Shown one piece after another: positions 12,651-25,292 of a stretch of DNA of 64,000 nt. Within the stretch, counting starts at the first letter, position 1; each line of letters opens with the position of its first letter. Location of the stretch: contig CATQJL010000001.1 in assembly GCA_958299035.1 (NCBI GenBank), forward strand, positions 13,697,834 to 13,761,833. Reading direction: 5' to 3'. The notes beneath the pieces were generated by a model. That model ran no database searches. It saw only the letters and a program-made list of their open reading frames with translations, and was not told the origin of the DNA. Position numbers and translations under genes: made by a program. The stretch comes from Cylicocyclus nassatus (taxonomy: Eukaryota > Nematoda > Chromadorea > Rhabditida > Strongylidae).

Positions 12651-13575
12651 TGAAGGAACCATCATATACTGGGCCAATCGATCGCTACACTGTGCTATTA
12701 ATCTACTCTTAATGCAAGAGCTGAACGCTGAATGTAAATATCTTACTGTGAACTACAGAGGTAATCACCAGTGAAAAAGCAGCACAACTGAATACTTAAA
12801 CTATGTGGTGTTTACATCATTAACTACTCAGTAAGTATCAACGTGTGTTGTCTTCGTGCTCAGCATGACCACAACACTCTGTAGAAAATTTCCATTCGAG
12901 AACGTTGAACAATGAGCACATGCACTTTCCACAAAATAGCTTCCGCGCTTTTGTAGGTCAGATACATTGTGTACACTTTAACAACTGTATTCCTTGTAAA
13001 AAGTTTTACATGAACGGATGTCGTGTGGAAGTGAGACGGATCAAGGGATTCTATATTAATATGTCGACATCCACTCTGAGACGGGTATGCCACCTAGTAA
13101 ACATCCACATAAGCTGCAGTTCTTTAGAAGTGAATGAGGGAAGGCTCAAAATCTTCAGAACTGGTGGTGTTCAGGAAAATGTTTGCTTAGCTGAAGTTTT
13201 GAAGTCTTGCAAGGGAAGGATAATAACATTAGTTGGCAATTGAAGATGTAATGTATATAATTAGATGCGGCTTTGAACGCTGCTTCCAAATCTGCTTTCA
13301 TTTTTTGCGAAATGTTTGAATGTCCATATTTGCCAAGCATTGAGTGGCTTAAAATCAGCGAAAGGCTCAACAACACCTATGCAATTTCCACCCCTTGCAA
13401 AACAATATACTCGATACAACGATGATTATTTACATTCCGCTTTTCGCCAATTTTAGGCCAGCTAAACCTTGATAAATTTAGACATTTGAACGCCTACAAC
13501 TTCTTTCGGAAGCTTATTCCGCAAAAAAGGAAAGCAGATTTGGAATCAGCGTTTAAAGGCGCGTCTACTAATTTA

Positions 13576-14590
13576 TTAGGTCATTTCAAAAGTAATTTCG
13601 CTTTTTTCAAGCGGGCACCACATTTGACGGATCAAAGGTTTCTAAGAGATCTTGGAAGCATTCGAAGCAGAATTTCATTCTCTTTCTAACTGTTATGAAG
13701 ATGTTGTAAAACACTTAACGAGCTTTCAGAAAGTAACCAAAATCTGCGACCTATGCTTTTTGAGATGGTCGAGTTTCACGATTTTTTGAAACTTCCATAT
13801 CAAACTTCAGAAGGAGTTCAAAAAAGATTCGATAGAGTAAACCTTATAGAATAGAGCACTACTTTTTTCTCCTTTCCTTAACTTGTCATACATTTTCAAC
13901 AGATTTTTAACTGATGCTACCGATTTCCATACCTAGGCAGCTAAATCCTCGTAGAACATCAAAAGAAGAGCAGCTCGCGCACTATTCGATGCAGCATTTT
14001 CTCCTCTTTCTAACAGGGGTTTTTTGTTTCCGATTCGTTAGTTTCCGGGAAGAAATCATCATAACTCATCTTTTTGGCTAGCCTCAGGCTGTACCCGCAA
14101 AACTCGAAATTTGATATTTCGAACCCGTAAGCCCTCAATTGCTTTGTAAACTTAATGCTAACTCATACTACCATCTTGGTAGTCTCAAATTCCGAAAAAT
14201 TATGATGTTTGATATGATTGTGGCCGAGGTGGGCCTGCCAAAATCCGATGGTTCTGTTAAAAAATCTTTTAAAAAATTACGGCGAGTTACAAGAAAGAGA
14301 AAAAAGTAGTGCTGTATTCAATAAGGTTTACTCTATCGAATCGTTACTTGAACTCCTTCTAAGAATTGATATGAAAGTTTTAAAAAATGAAAGTTGACCA
14401 TCTCAAAAAGCATGGGTCGCAGATTTTGGTTATTTTTTGAAACCTTGTTGACTGTTTTGCAACAGTTCCATAACCATTAGAAAGAGAATGAAATGCTGGA
14501 TCGAATGCCTCCAAAATCTCTTAGAAACCTTTGTTCCGTCAAATGTGGTGCCCGTTTGAAAAAAGCGAAATTACTTTTGAAACGACCTAA
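13576..14590. mobile_element. mariner-type foldback with 300-bp arms
   Basis: The element starts TTAGGTCATTTCAAAAGTAA and ends TTACTTTTGAAACGACCTAA, and is flanked by TA on both sides (13574-13575 and 14591-14592). The arms (13576-13885 and 14290-14590) are reverse complements with scattered mismatches. The TA target site and TTAGG tips fit the Tc1/mariner superfamily. The middle 400 bp carry no transposase. The short frame at 13486-13689 runs across the left end and is not a gene. Confidence 0.8.
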
Positions 14591-15557
14591 TACATCTTAT
14601 CTTCGATCGCCCGCCGGCCAATGTTGATATCCTTCCCTTGTTAGATCAGTATAATTATTTGCAGTCACAAACAATTCACAAGCTTGATTCATAAACACGT
14701 AGGACCTATCTGAATATATAATCTGCTTGTTTTTGGGCGGAAAAGAGGAAAGATTGCGATTTTCTCTTTTGCGCTTTCCGGTGATATTGAGGTGGGGATT
14801 CACACAAAGTATTCAGGGGGTGATGTACAAGGAAAGCTTGTAAGTATGAATTTCGTACTTGTGCAGCAAAATTTTTTTGAGATGTAAACAATGCAAAACT
14901 TGTGTCAGAATATATGCTACGCTCTGTGCAGCAAAAGTACACTTCCTGGGCTTGTCTGGTCACCTTCTTTGTACTCTTATAAAATATTTCGAAAAGACTG
15001 TAGAAAATAATCCAGACCGTCATAATCGCATGCTCGCTTTCTTTCACTACTATCATGCTTCAAGGATGTGACGCACATGCACTCCTAGCGCTTAACACAC
15101 TTTTCACTATATACAGGGTGTCCCAAAAGTAAGTACACTAAGTACACTTTTCAATTGTTAATATCTCTCTTTCCATTGTGTCTTTTTCCGCCATTCAAGT
15201 GCCATTTTGTAGAGGAAGCCTCAACATAGATTTGCAGTAGCGAGCGAATAACCATCGCTCTTCATTACTGTAGGATTACGGTAAAAACTCCCAGCATGTG
15301 GAACCATTGTGGAATATGCCACCTGACGAAATTTTTTCAAAAAATCTGAAAAATGCTCTGAAAGTCGTACAGCAGAAAAAACAAATTTAATATAAGTATT
15401 CTATAGTGTGTCTTATAGTCTCCTCAGGCGCAGCCCGAATTCGCAAAGCCTCAAGTATCCCCAATTAACCTGTGTAAGTACCCCTATCGTTAGGAGAATT
15501 ACTAGCGTGCTTGCTTCAACTGTAAACGGTTGCTCTTGGATTGCTCTCCACCAGTCT
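14591..15557. other. no gene; lone mariner-like tip near 15114
   Basis: TACAGGGTGTCCCAAAAGTA at 15114-15133 looks like one end of a mariner-like element, but I did not find a matching opposite end. The rest shows no supported gene. Confidence 0.4.
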
Positions 15558-15671
15558 ATGTCTGTTTCTCAAGTTTCGCGCTCATTCCTAATTTTCCTTC
15601 TCTGTTTTTGCGTCGCCCTGTTGAATTTTGAAGCTAAGAGCATCCCATCTCTTAAGTCTCGCCTGAATTGA
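15558..15671 (+). CDS. possible small secreted peptide
   Basis: An ATG opens a 37-codon frame. Residues 1-22 look like a signal peptide: an N-terminal MSVSQVSRS followed by the hydrophobic FLIFLLCFCVALL and a small-residue region. A 15-residue Lys/Ser-rich tail KSIPSLKSRLN closes the frame. An AATAAA signal follows at about 15721. Ten bases upstream is a CACCAG that could act as a splice acceptor. Nothing identifies the peptide. The frame is short enough to be chance, so this is a candidate only. Confidence 0.3.
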   Translation: MSVSQVSRSFLIFLLCFCVALLNFEAKSIPSLKSRLN

Positions 15672-16121
15672 ATGCATATTTGGGAGATGTTTGATAGACA
15701 ATTTTCGTCTGTCTATCTTCAATAAAATACTCTATCAAACGACTGCCTGCTAAACCCAGTGGCTCAGAACTCAAAAATCATTTTCTGCATCCAACCTTTC
15801 AACTACTCTTTGAAAGACACGCTACCCTCCCAAGGTATTAACTCGCTCACCTCTCAGGATAGAAATTGTGATTTTGAGGCCACTTTTGTTTTTTATCTAT
15901 TCAAAATCTACATCTTAATGTACCAAAAGTGATTGAATCGCCAATAAAATTTTATAAAATAAAATCGCCAATAAAAGTTCTGTACGCAACTCTTGCAAGA
16001 GGAGGACCGCTAATTACTGTGTCCATGCAGGTAACATAGCGTTTCCGTGGCGGTGGTCTTTGAAAGTAGAACTTCATAGGAAACTTTGCACCATTGCCTT
16101 CGACCAATCAGACAGTTCGAC

Positions 16122-17298
16122 ATGGCAGATATTTCTTGTGCGGTGCAAAGTGCGGAGCGCTCGCGATTAAGAAACTTCCACGACAGCGCTGAAACAAATC
16201 GTCTGCTCGTGGAGATAGTGATCGTGTCGAGGCGAGATCCACTACAACTTCTTCAAAAAGAAATGAAAAACATTGGCAATATAGATGAACTTGCTTCTGG
16301 CAAAAAACAGAGCACTAAAGGATGAGGTGGACAGACTGAAACAGATCCTGTCAAGCGCCCTCTTCCCGATACGTCAAGCGAATTCAAATACGAAAACTTG
16401 AGACAAGACTACCTCATTTGCCTTCAGCCGCCATTCAAGGTGTTTAGAAACTAACTGTTGCAAAAAATATGTCAAATCTTATTTGTAGGAAGTCAATTTG
16501 AATGAAAATACTGAGAAAGTACGCCCCTCCAAAAAGAGTAAAAACGACGTTACCAGGGAAGTCATCGATTTTCTGCGAACTCTGTTTAAAGAGGTGCGTA
16601 TTTAACTCTGGATACAAAATGACCACCACGTAACCTACACTTAGATCTGCGCACCCGACCCTTCCGATATCTGGAACTACGCGTATCGTGCTTCAAAAGT
16701 CGCTCGAAGGACGAATTTAATCGACCTACCCGATTCTACTGTTGATGCGCTTAAAGTGAAGGTAATTTACAGCTGAAAGGGGTTAAGCTACAAAACATTA
16801 GAGTTCATTTTGGATGCTTTGGATTTGAATCACAACGAACTCTAAGGATCGAGGCTGCACTTGCTAAAGAACTCACAGAACAGGTGCTGTCTATATCTAC
16901 AGTAATCATTTTAGCGCTGAAATTATTTTTCAGTTTTTGGCTGTCCTTAGCTGAAGCGGAGCAGGGACGTGAAAAAGCTTTCAATTCGCTGCTGAAAAAA
17001 AAGTCGAGATGGAGCGTGAGCGCAAAAATATGCATTGCTGAAGCGCTGTAAGTCCACCACTTCTACATAACGCCATCGTAAAAGGCTGTTTCTATTCTTT
17101 AGCGAGGATGTGCGCTATTATCGCCTCCACGATGGTCATCTTGTTCCACCGAAGGTAGATTAAAATTCGCTTTCTCCTATTTCTATTCACATATATATAT
17201 TCTTTCAGAAATCGAAGGGTGCCCTTGTCGGACTTGGACGCACCGGCAAAGAGACAATGAGCACGGAGGCTTGGAAAGCAAACTTAGACGAGCAATGA
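16122..17298 (+). pseudogene. degenerate multi-exon coiled-coil gene
   Basis: Coding-like exons with good splice sites are 16122-16439, 16489-16593, 16645-16761, 16802-16883, 16934-17047, 17103-17154 and 17209-17298; the first two introns are 49 and 51 bp. Exons 2-3 and 5-7 join in phase. The last exons encode EDVRYYRLHDGHLVPPK, then KSKGALVGLGRTGKE and a stop. The reading is broken in several places. TGA stops exon 1 at about residue 68, while a leucine-rich helix (LAKNRALKDEVDRLKQ) lies in another frame. Exon 4 (IEAALAKELTEQ) does not join in phase. Exon 5 has a charged helix (EKKVEMERERKN) shifted around an A8 run. The family is not recognised. Repeated frameshifts suggest a decayed gene; assembly error is the alternative, though the globin and Kunitz genes show none. 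Confidence 0.5.
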
Positions 17299-18464
17299 GA
17301 ACTTAGGCAGTCAGCCGTGAAAACAATATTGTTCCTTTTATCAATGTTGATATCTGAATACTCATCACGTGTTGTTATGTATTCAGTTATTCGATGAAGT
17401 TTTTATGTTAAGTGTTAAACAAACATTCCATCGCTAACAAATATATATAATAAATATTAGGCTGGAAACTATGTTTTGCAACTGGTTTCATAACTTCACT
17501 CTCTTTGGATATGGCGCACTCAAACCATGCATTACGTAGAAGGCAATGTGAGCTACAAGTGAGCACAAATTGTCTAAATTTTGAACACGAAATAGAAAAG
17601 TTTCAGGCGTTTTTCGGAAATTAGTGAAATTTGAGAATTTTTGGGGTTTCAAGCTATAATGAAGCCTTTGGCAGCCTAGACCATGCGCAGTAATCCGGAT
17701 TCGTCTACAAATTATTGCTGGGGGTTGACTCCTTTGGCCTAGTAAGAAAAAAAAAACAAAATTTAGGGGCATGTCTAGATTTGGCGTCTACATAAAGTCG
17801 AACGAGTCGATGTACGCAAGAGCTGCTGGGGACGATCGTCAATGATTGAAGAGTCCGAAGCTCAAATTCCGCTGAGACTTTACATAGCAAGGTTATTTGA
17901 CCTGCCAAACGATATCACATTCATTTGTTGAATCAACGCCTTTTTCCTTGTTTAGGGTGAGACCCGATATCGAACACCTACAGTAATTTTACAAAAAAGC
18001 CCTTATCACACAATTACACTATCGTTTTCGTGATCAGCATTTCGGATAACACCCCTATGCCAAGTTTTAGCCAAATCCGTCAAACTTTGAATTTTTTCCT
18101 TCCATACCATACACCTACCGTAACCCTCACTGCGACGTCAGAATGTGGTAGGACAGCAGCTGCGCTTGTAGCTTACGTAACAACCAACGCAGTGGCAAAA
18201 TTTGAGTGCCCCATGTTGAGTGAGAGGGAAGTTATGAGACCAGTTGCAAAACTTAGTTTCGAACCTAATATATAGATGTTCTTTATGACAATCGCATTAG
18301 AAGTGGTCATTAGGTAGCCATTAGCTGGGATTCCGAAAAAAGCAAGAAGTTTTCGTGAACTACAGTCTTTTGGAAACTTTCCGAGAACTTTGGATGAAGA
18401 AGTTAGGGCGAACCACAATCTTAGGAGAAGTTCCCGAGAGCTTCAGAGGTTCCCAGGAACTTAG
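17299..18464. other. no gene recognised
   Basis: AT-rich sequence with short frames on both strands. Nothing is called. Confidence 0.4.
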
Positions 18465-18809
18465 AATGGAGTTCCCACGAACTTACAATGGAGTTCTCCA
18501 GGTGACCCGCCGGAACTTTCTTCAATGTTCGCCGGAACTTCCCCCGTTTGTCTGAGAGTAGTGTCAAATCTAGTATAACATCTTTACGTGTTGGCTTCCT
18601 CACAGACTGCTGCAGTTGTAAGTTCTCAAAAAAGCCAAAAAAATTTGAACATATGGACTGATCAGATTTTAAGACACTTGGGAGTATATTTGGATAAATT
18701 GAAGTTACCAGCGATCAAAGTGTGTGCAGCATATATAGCAGAAGCGGAGAGCAAACTTAGAAGGGCTTCATCCGAACATGAGTCAGGATTAGAATCTCAA
18801 GGCGATTGA
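18465..18809 (+). CDS. candidate C-terminal exons of an unknown gene
   Basis: Two exons (18465-18560 and 18606-18809) join in phase 0 across a 45-bp intron that begins GTGTCA and ends TTCCTCACAG. The second exon encodes an amphipathic segment (WTDQILRHLGVYLDKLKL), then AYIAEAESKLRRASSEHES and a stop. Upstream exons are not found, so the 5' end is open. The first exon lies in a stretch with recurring GGAACTT/GTTCCC motifs (18360-18550), which could make chance open frames. An opposite-strand candidate overlaps the last 21 bases. No family is recognised. Confidence 0.35.
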
Positions 18810-19456
18810 TGCAAGTGGTTTGTGATGTGCAAACGGAGGAAGTTTAATCAAGATTTGGCCAAAAAAACTGTTTAGAATAATTACGTCTACCCTTTCGCGC
18901 AACAATGTAGTCTCAGCTAAAAAGCATATACCTCCTCCTTTCTTATGGCTTCTATCATGAAGAAATAAATATTTTATAGGCATATCCAAAGGTTTCAACA
19001 GCATTGTTTCTAGAAGAAAGCCAAGCTTGTATGGTAAATACTTACACCAAATAAAAACTATAAACTGTGATAATCTTATATCAATAAAATAGGGGCTTCA
19101 GTGGCCAAAAATTGGTGTGAAGTGGAAAGCTTATTCACCAACGGGAAAGCGATATCTGGTGATCAGGGCTTTTTGACATGTAACTTACGTCGTGAGGTTC
19201 GCCTGTAAAAGCTGTTCAAACTATGGTCATCCACGGAAGGATTCTTTGGAAGTGCTAAGTGGCCTTCCTCCTGAGCTGACGTGTAGATTAGTAATTTTGT
19301 AAGTGAGAGATCTAAATGGTTTAGTGGATTGTGTCGTACTAATAGAGTAAAGACGCTGGTCTGATCTCCATCGCTGTCGCCATTTTTTTGTTTTGACGAG
19401 CGCTTTTTCTTTTTGTAGAATCTATCCGCAGATATCGAGCATAGTGGGATCAGCAT
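18789..19456 (-). CDS. candidate two-exon gene, unknown function
   Basis: Exon 1 (19456 down to 19189) and exon 2 (19009 down to 18789) join in phase 1 across a 179-bp intron with a GTAAGT donor and a TTCTTCTAG acceptor, giving 162 residues. The N-terminal part has a basic cluster (RFYKKKKRSSKQKN) followed by DSDGDQTSVF, and the second exon starts QTMLLKPLDMPIKY. There is no recognisable domain. The start ATG at 19456 is the first after an in-frame stop, but an upstream exon is possible. Support is splice phase and composition only. Confidence 0.3.
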
Positions 19457-19907
19457 TTCAAGGGAAGCATTTTTGATAAATAAAACATATCAAGGGCCAC
19501 GTTTAAAATCAAGTAACCTTCCCTTAGAACTTAAATTGAATATGCATAAATGAGTGGTTTCTCAACTGTTCAGTCTGGCCACTGGGCTGACCCTAATTTT
19601 GCTGGGCGTGTGGGTTTTGAGAAGGTGATTGCTCCGAAGTGAGCTGGCAGGAATCAGTTCCCTGTTGTAAAATAACAGGCTTTGTTCATATTCCCTACTC
19701 TAATTCATGTGCTTAACAGTATTTCGGAGTTCCGCTTTTGGATTATACTTCTTTAAATGAAGCTTCCCTATAAGCGGGACAATCGGTTGATATACAGTCT
19801 GGCAAAAGAAAGTGAAGACCCAGTGCTTTATAGTTGAAAACTAAACTTCAACTAAGCTAGGCTTGCCCACTTTTTTCTTCCCTATCCAAGAGGCTCTTAC
19901 GACAGAA

Positions 19908-20753
19908 AATTTTTCAGGACTGTTCATCTGATGTTAGATAAGTAAATGGATTTGCTGCTAATTGTTGACAGAAGTCGCAAGTCAAGTCTTGCTTTGAAAA
20001 AGACCATGGACATGCCCTTCGGCAGCTCGAAATTCTGATTTGTGGTTCTACTTACTCCTTCAAAAACATCCTTGAGACTACTATACATAGCCAGCTAATC
20101 TTATAATTGTTGCGTACCACAACAATAAGCAGACAACGGCGGAAACTCAGCATTCGGAGTTTATCATGCACATTGTTAGCGAATACAAGACGTGTGCGCG
20201 TAGGCGCGACAAACAATTCAGCTCTTATCAACAGGAATTCACACGAGTTGATTTTCTCAGAATCCATTATATTTATGCCAGCACACCACTCCTGGTTTTG
20301 TCTGCAGCAGTGTCATTATTTCTATTTCTAGAAAAATCTGGTTGATGCAAACGCACTGCGAAGAAGTCGTACATGGCGATATGCGTGAAATGGTAAGTTT
20401 ATAACTAGTACACAAGCAAGTTTCCTACTATCTCCATCTCAGATTTGAAACTTTAGAGTAATGAATTCTTTGAAAGTTAAATTTTTTGCGACACATATCA
20501 AACCGAAGATTTATGAATAAGAATATTATAGGCAGTACCGCGCAAAAGTTCCACACATTCCTTCGCCTCCTCCTTCCACTCTTTGCTCTCTCTTTCCTCT
20601 CTCGAAACATTGCCAAAACTGTTTTGATTCATCAGGTGCATACTTATTCTAACTCTAAACATGTGTTATCCTTTACAGAAAATGCAGTTAATGAAGTCCA
20701 GCATTCTAGATCGTGATTCCAATTTTATTGAGACAAACAGCCTTGATATTTAA
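19908..20753 (+). CDS. coding-like region, gene model unresolved
   Basis: Several segments look exonic, but one consistent frame was not found. A GTAAGT donor at 20392 and CATCTCAG acceptor bound a 51-bp intron. A 43-bp intron (20636-20678, GTGCAT...CCTTTACAG) separates a hydrophobic Leu-rich segment from a last exon ending SSILDRDSNFIETNSLDI and a stop at 20753. Around 20090-20340 a frame encodes a polar helix (SEYKTCARRRDKQFSS) followed by the hydrophobic TPLLVLSAAVSLFLFL. Before it, 19972-20104 encodes EKDHGHALRQLEIL in a shifted frame. This may be a membrane-protein gene with a frameshift, or two overlapping genes. Confidence 0.3.
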
Positions 20754-23700
20754 ACGCTACTTTACATCTCGAAGTCCAATTCTCCTTCTATAGAAGATTA
20801 TTTTTAGATCCCCCGGTGTTTCTCAAAAAAAAGGAGAGCCCAGAATTTTTTGGGAAATTTTTTGAAGTACTTCTTTTCCTATATTCTCCGTTTTCCCCTC
20901 TTTCGTCAATCTTTTTTGTGTTGTACATCCAGAATGTAATATGTAATGTAATATGTATTGGCTGACTATTTATTGCGTTATCAGTCGTGAAAAATGAGTA
21001 ACTTTACTCCATAATACCTCTACTGTTTACATTTTGATTTGGTCTAATTGTGTATCTACAAATGTCTCTCGTATAGCTGGTAATTTGCTAATCTTAAGCT
21101 GAGTCATAGAGTCTAGATAAATGCAGCTTTGTCGCTTGTGTTCTTGCAAATTTACAGCAGTATGCGTCATAAATAATTTAAGGCATCATCCATAATTTAT
21201 CATTCTTGGGCCTTCCAACGGCCATGAATTTAGATATGATGTGCAAAATGTGAAAACCCCGAAAGCATCCTTACTGAGCCCCTATTTTGACAAGTGCAAA
21301 CGAGTGTTCCGATTCTAGTCTCGTCATAAGCATCAGAAATTCAAATTAAGGTAATTTTACTCTGGTTCCAGTTCAAAGTAAACCTTTCTCTTTATTGAAA
21401 GCCATTATTTAGATTGAAATAGGTTTTCTGAAGTGAGAATTCGGTAATCTCATTATTTTAAGGGAAATTATTCTGCCCTTTGAAAAAAGATGCTGCAAAA
21501 GCGATGACAACATTGAATAGGGTAAACATTTCTAAACAATGCTAGATTGTTACTAAAAATCCCTCTTTGCTCTACTTGCACTCTACTTGCACGTTTAAAA
21601 AGGATTTTTATAACTTGTGAATTTTCATAAGTGCAACATCAAAACACATGTAAATAATTGCAAATACATTTATAATAACGCTCGAAGCGAAATCAACTTG
21701 CTCCATTTGTTCCTTAAACGTCTTAACTCCCTGAATTTCCCCTAGGCTGGTAGCGCTGCTTCCAACATATCTTATTCTATCCTCTTTCATATGGTTTTAC
21801 TGACGATGCGCTAGTTAAAAAGATTAATGATTTTGCCCTTTTGAATTGTTCCATTCATCTGGACATTCTCCTAGGAGGCGAATAAAACATAATACATGAA
21901 CAATGTAAGGACAACGCAATAGTGTTAGCTTTAGTATTTATTACTCCCAAAAGACAATGGGAAAATTCCGCTTCCAGTGTTTTGGGTGCTCTTCTTTCAC
22001 GCGCTTTCCTTCTGCATAGGGGAGGGGAAGGGGTGGGTGGGTGGGGGGGGGGGGGATTTTGAGTTGGTTACGTATTTTACTGTGTATAGCTTACTTTCAG
22101 TTACTACTCATAAACATTTTATACACGCTCATGAAAATTGTGCAAATGCTTCTATCATTCTCGTAAAACCTTTTGCCTTAAATTTCTAATCATGTGGTAT
22201 TATTTTTCTTTTACAGCTTTTGAATAAAACTTTGTGGGGGGGGGGGAATGGCTGAGACCAACCATGCACTCACGTATAAAAAAATTCTCATGCTCCCAAA
22301 ACTCCTGTTTTCCCCTTAAAAAAGGTTTTTTTATAAAAGATCATACGCAGCGGCGTTAAAGTGAATAGAATCTTGTAATGGGCAACGAAAGAATTAAGAG
22401 ATAGATAAAAGTCTGTTACAAAATTATTTTCAGTCTTTTTCATTCCTTTTTTTTTTGGAGGAAAATTTTGACGTTTGTAATTTGTTATTTCTAGCATGAT
22501 TGATGATTTTTGGATTGTCAAGCCACCAAAATTTTTTATCGCCCCCTCTCATACACAAAAATGATTTTGTTGCTTCCAATTTTCGGTACCATGTATTCCC
22601 CTTTTGTGAAATAAAATAAGAATGGTTTGTTACAAAATCTGTTACGACTCAAATAAAATTTAATAATTTTGCGATTGTTGCAGCGGCTCGGAGGAAAAGG
22701 AGAAAGTGGTATAATAAACCACTTCTTTCAAAATTTCTTGAAAATTTTGACTTCCTTTTCCAAACTTCCCTGAAATTGCAATGTAGATCTTGTTTTTCAC
22801 ACTCGACCAAGCTTCTCAAACTCGTCGAAAAGAAATAATCAGACTTCTTTGTTAGCGCCAGTGCATCTCCCACTCGCGCGATTAGAATAGAAGAGTTCTT
22901 GAGCCGACTAAAGTTTAGTTTATTTCTGAGGTTTACTGTTATTTTGACAAAAGTGCATTTACTCCGTAGTAATTATCAATTATTCGCAGACGCTCGCCCA
23001 CGTGTTATTACGTAGCAGCTATTTTTACATCATAAACAATGAGAGTGTTGGAGCTGCTCCGTTTCCTGCAACAATGGCAATAACACTCCATGCAGCATGG
23101 GCAATTGAACAGAATAGCCTCGGTTCGAAAAGCTTTCAGTTTATTCCAGAATTGACCATTTTTTCACTCATTCGTTTGGTATATATCTTTTATAAGACCC
23201 ACCTAGATTCTCCAATGATTTACGGAATTTGTTTTCGTGTTTTTTAGCAAGATGAATTCAAAAATTTCACGAATTTTTTGTCAGTGCTGCTGCTAATAGC
23301 AAATTTCGCTCTAAGCTCTGCTCCAAAAACAAGTAATGCAAATAAATCAAACTAGGAAAGACAACGAATTTTTATGAAAAATTTGGGGCAAGACCTCAAG
23401 GCTAAACCAGTATCTGATAGGCTTATAAAATGCCCGTTTTTCTTCTTTCTAGTACTAAAAAGTAGTGACAATCGAACTCTCGATGGCTTTCAGTTTTGCA
23501 GTTCTTCAGTATCTAACAATAAGAAACAGTTTTGGCCCTTGCTCATTTATTAGGTTGATGCATAATTCTTGCACCCTAATTCTTGAAATTCTGTTACTTA
23601 CTTCACTTTTGATGAAATCACTTGATTTGATACATAATAAAGAGACAAAATCTTGCACTTTGCGCAGGTGGTCAATCCAAAATTCAGAAGGCCATGGCAA

Positions 23701-23913
23701 CGTTATAAGCTAATCAAAAGAACTAAAAGTGATTTTTCGATCTTTGACCACTAAAATTGCTAAAATGTCCACTGAAGTCCAAATCATCTTGCATCTTGGT
23801 TTCACGATATACTATTTAAGATTTGGTATAATTGGAAGCCTCTGCGAATAGTTGCAATTTTATATTTGTTGAAATTAACTTATTGCCTTTGTTTCATATC
23901 GATATTCTAAAAC
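20754..23913. other. no gene; two long G runs
   Basis: Runs of 13 and 11 G lie at 22043-22055 and 22236-22246, the first inside a G-rich GGGTGGGTGGG context able to form a quadruplex. Frames at 21608-21790 (minus) and 23002-23247 (plus) have protein-like stretches, but I found no supporting splice partners. Confidence 0.4.
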
Positions 23914-24442
23914 TTAGGTTGGATAATAAATAATTTTGGTCGCTTTTGCGGCTCCTACAAGTGCTGCAGACTTTTTGTCAAATGTTTGGTATCCCTGAAG
24001 GGAGCACTTCAATGAGAATTTGGGTATGATCAATGTTCGAGTTGATTTTATATCTCTATGGAAAAGAGGTGCGACGAAGTAATAAACCCCCATTTTTACA
24101 CTTTGCTAATGTGAGAAAATGTCGCTTTCAATCAGTAAATTTCAAAATGGCAAAATACGACATTTATTATTAATCGCTAAACAGTGAAAACTTGGTTGTA
24201 TCCATATACCAAATTACTCATCTTTACCTACATCAGAAGATAAAATGAAGCTTAGAAAGTCGAAGAAGTTTTTGGAAATTTGGCCATGATGGGACGTAAC
24301 CTTCCTCATGATAATGAAAAATTCTGAGTGGTTGATATATGATAGTAAAAAATTCATAATCTCCTTGAGAATCATAGTAAAAGACTACAAGAAAATATTC
24401 TTGAGATTTGCATGAAAAAAAGAAACATTTTTGGTCAACCTA
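23914..24442. mobile_element. mariner-tip MITE
   Basis: The element begins TTAGGTTGGATAATAAATAA and ends TTTTTGGTCAACCTAA, followed by TA. Internal sequence (GGTCGCTTTTGCGGCTCC) matches that of the element at 45491-46041 (GGTCGCTTCTTCAGCTC), so both belong to one subfamily. No transposase frame. Confidence 0.75.
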
Positions 24443-24471
24443 ATAGTAAGAAATCAGTGACAATCGGACCC

Positions 24472-24641
24472 TTAAGGCAGCGTCCAGGCAAAATCTCGAC
24501 TTCTTTTCTTTGCCTTATCCAGGCCTTTTCATGGCGCTGATTCCAAATATGGCACTCAAAATGCGTGAATCTTTAGAAAGAAACCCCAAAAAACCCATTT
24601 TTGGGACAATTGGAAGCTTGGACGAGTGCTCCGCTGCCCTT
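24472..24641. mobile_element. short TIR element, AAGGCAGCG family
   Basis: The ends TTAAGGCAGCG and CGCTGCCCTTA are inverted repeats of the type at 1238-1519. It is a shorter and more diverged copy, starting 30 bp after the mariner-tip element. Confidence 0.5.
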
Positions 24642-25225
24642 ATGGGTTCTTTGGTGATCTAATCGTTTGCAACTTCTCATAGCTAAGGGACAGTTTTAGT
24701 CATATCGCTCATTTGAAGCACAGTAAAATGGACCCTGTCAACTTTAGGTACTTAATTTCTAAAAAAACAGAGGTAATGGGAGGTGATTTATCTACTGACT
24801 GGAAATATTGACACCTCGCATCCATTCCTCAGAAATGCATGGGATCTTCGATTGCTTCCAAAGCATGCTGCTTAGAATTGCAGAGACTTTTTCGTATCTC
24901 ATGGAATTCAAGCTAATTGAGCGGAAGTTCGCATTCGAAAGTAAAATTTCGTTTCTTATTTTACGCTGTGTCTTCTTCTCATACAGCTATTCTTACCATA
25001 TCAAACCAGTAACTGTCTTTTCTTTGATTGCTCGCGCTTCCCTTGATGGAACCAAAGGCCCCCAAACATGCAAGTGCTTTGTTGACGTTCGACTGCGGGC
25101 AACTTTAAACCTTCATCTAGGGATTTGCCCATTTCGAGAAGGTTTATTTATCGTCGAATATTTCTTCTAAAAATTGCCAATGGGATTTTCTAGGCAAAAC
25201 TATCCACAAGGTAGCCATGAGTCCA

Positions 25226-25292
25226 ACATACATATATTTATATTATTTATATTTATACTTATATTTAATTTATATTTACATTTATATTTATA
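25226..25292 (+). repeat. TTTATA-type microsatellite
   Basis: Imperfect repeats of TATTTA / TTTATA run for about 65 bases. Confidence 0.7.

Noticed and set aside
19097..19820. CAGTGGCCAAAAATTGG and TACAGTCTGGCAAAAGA, resembling Tc1-type tips
   Set aside because: The two are not inverted copies of each other and I found no matching opposite end for either.
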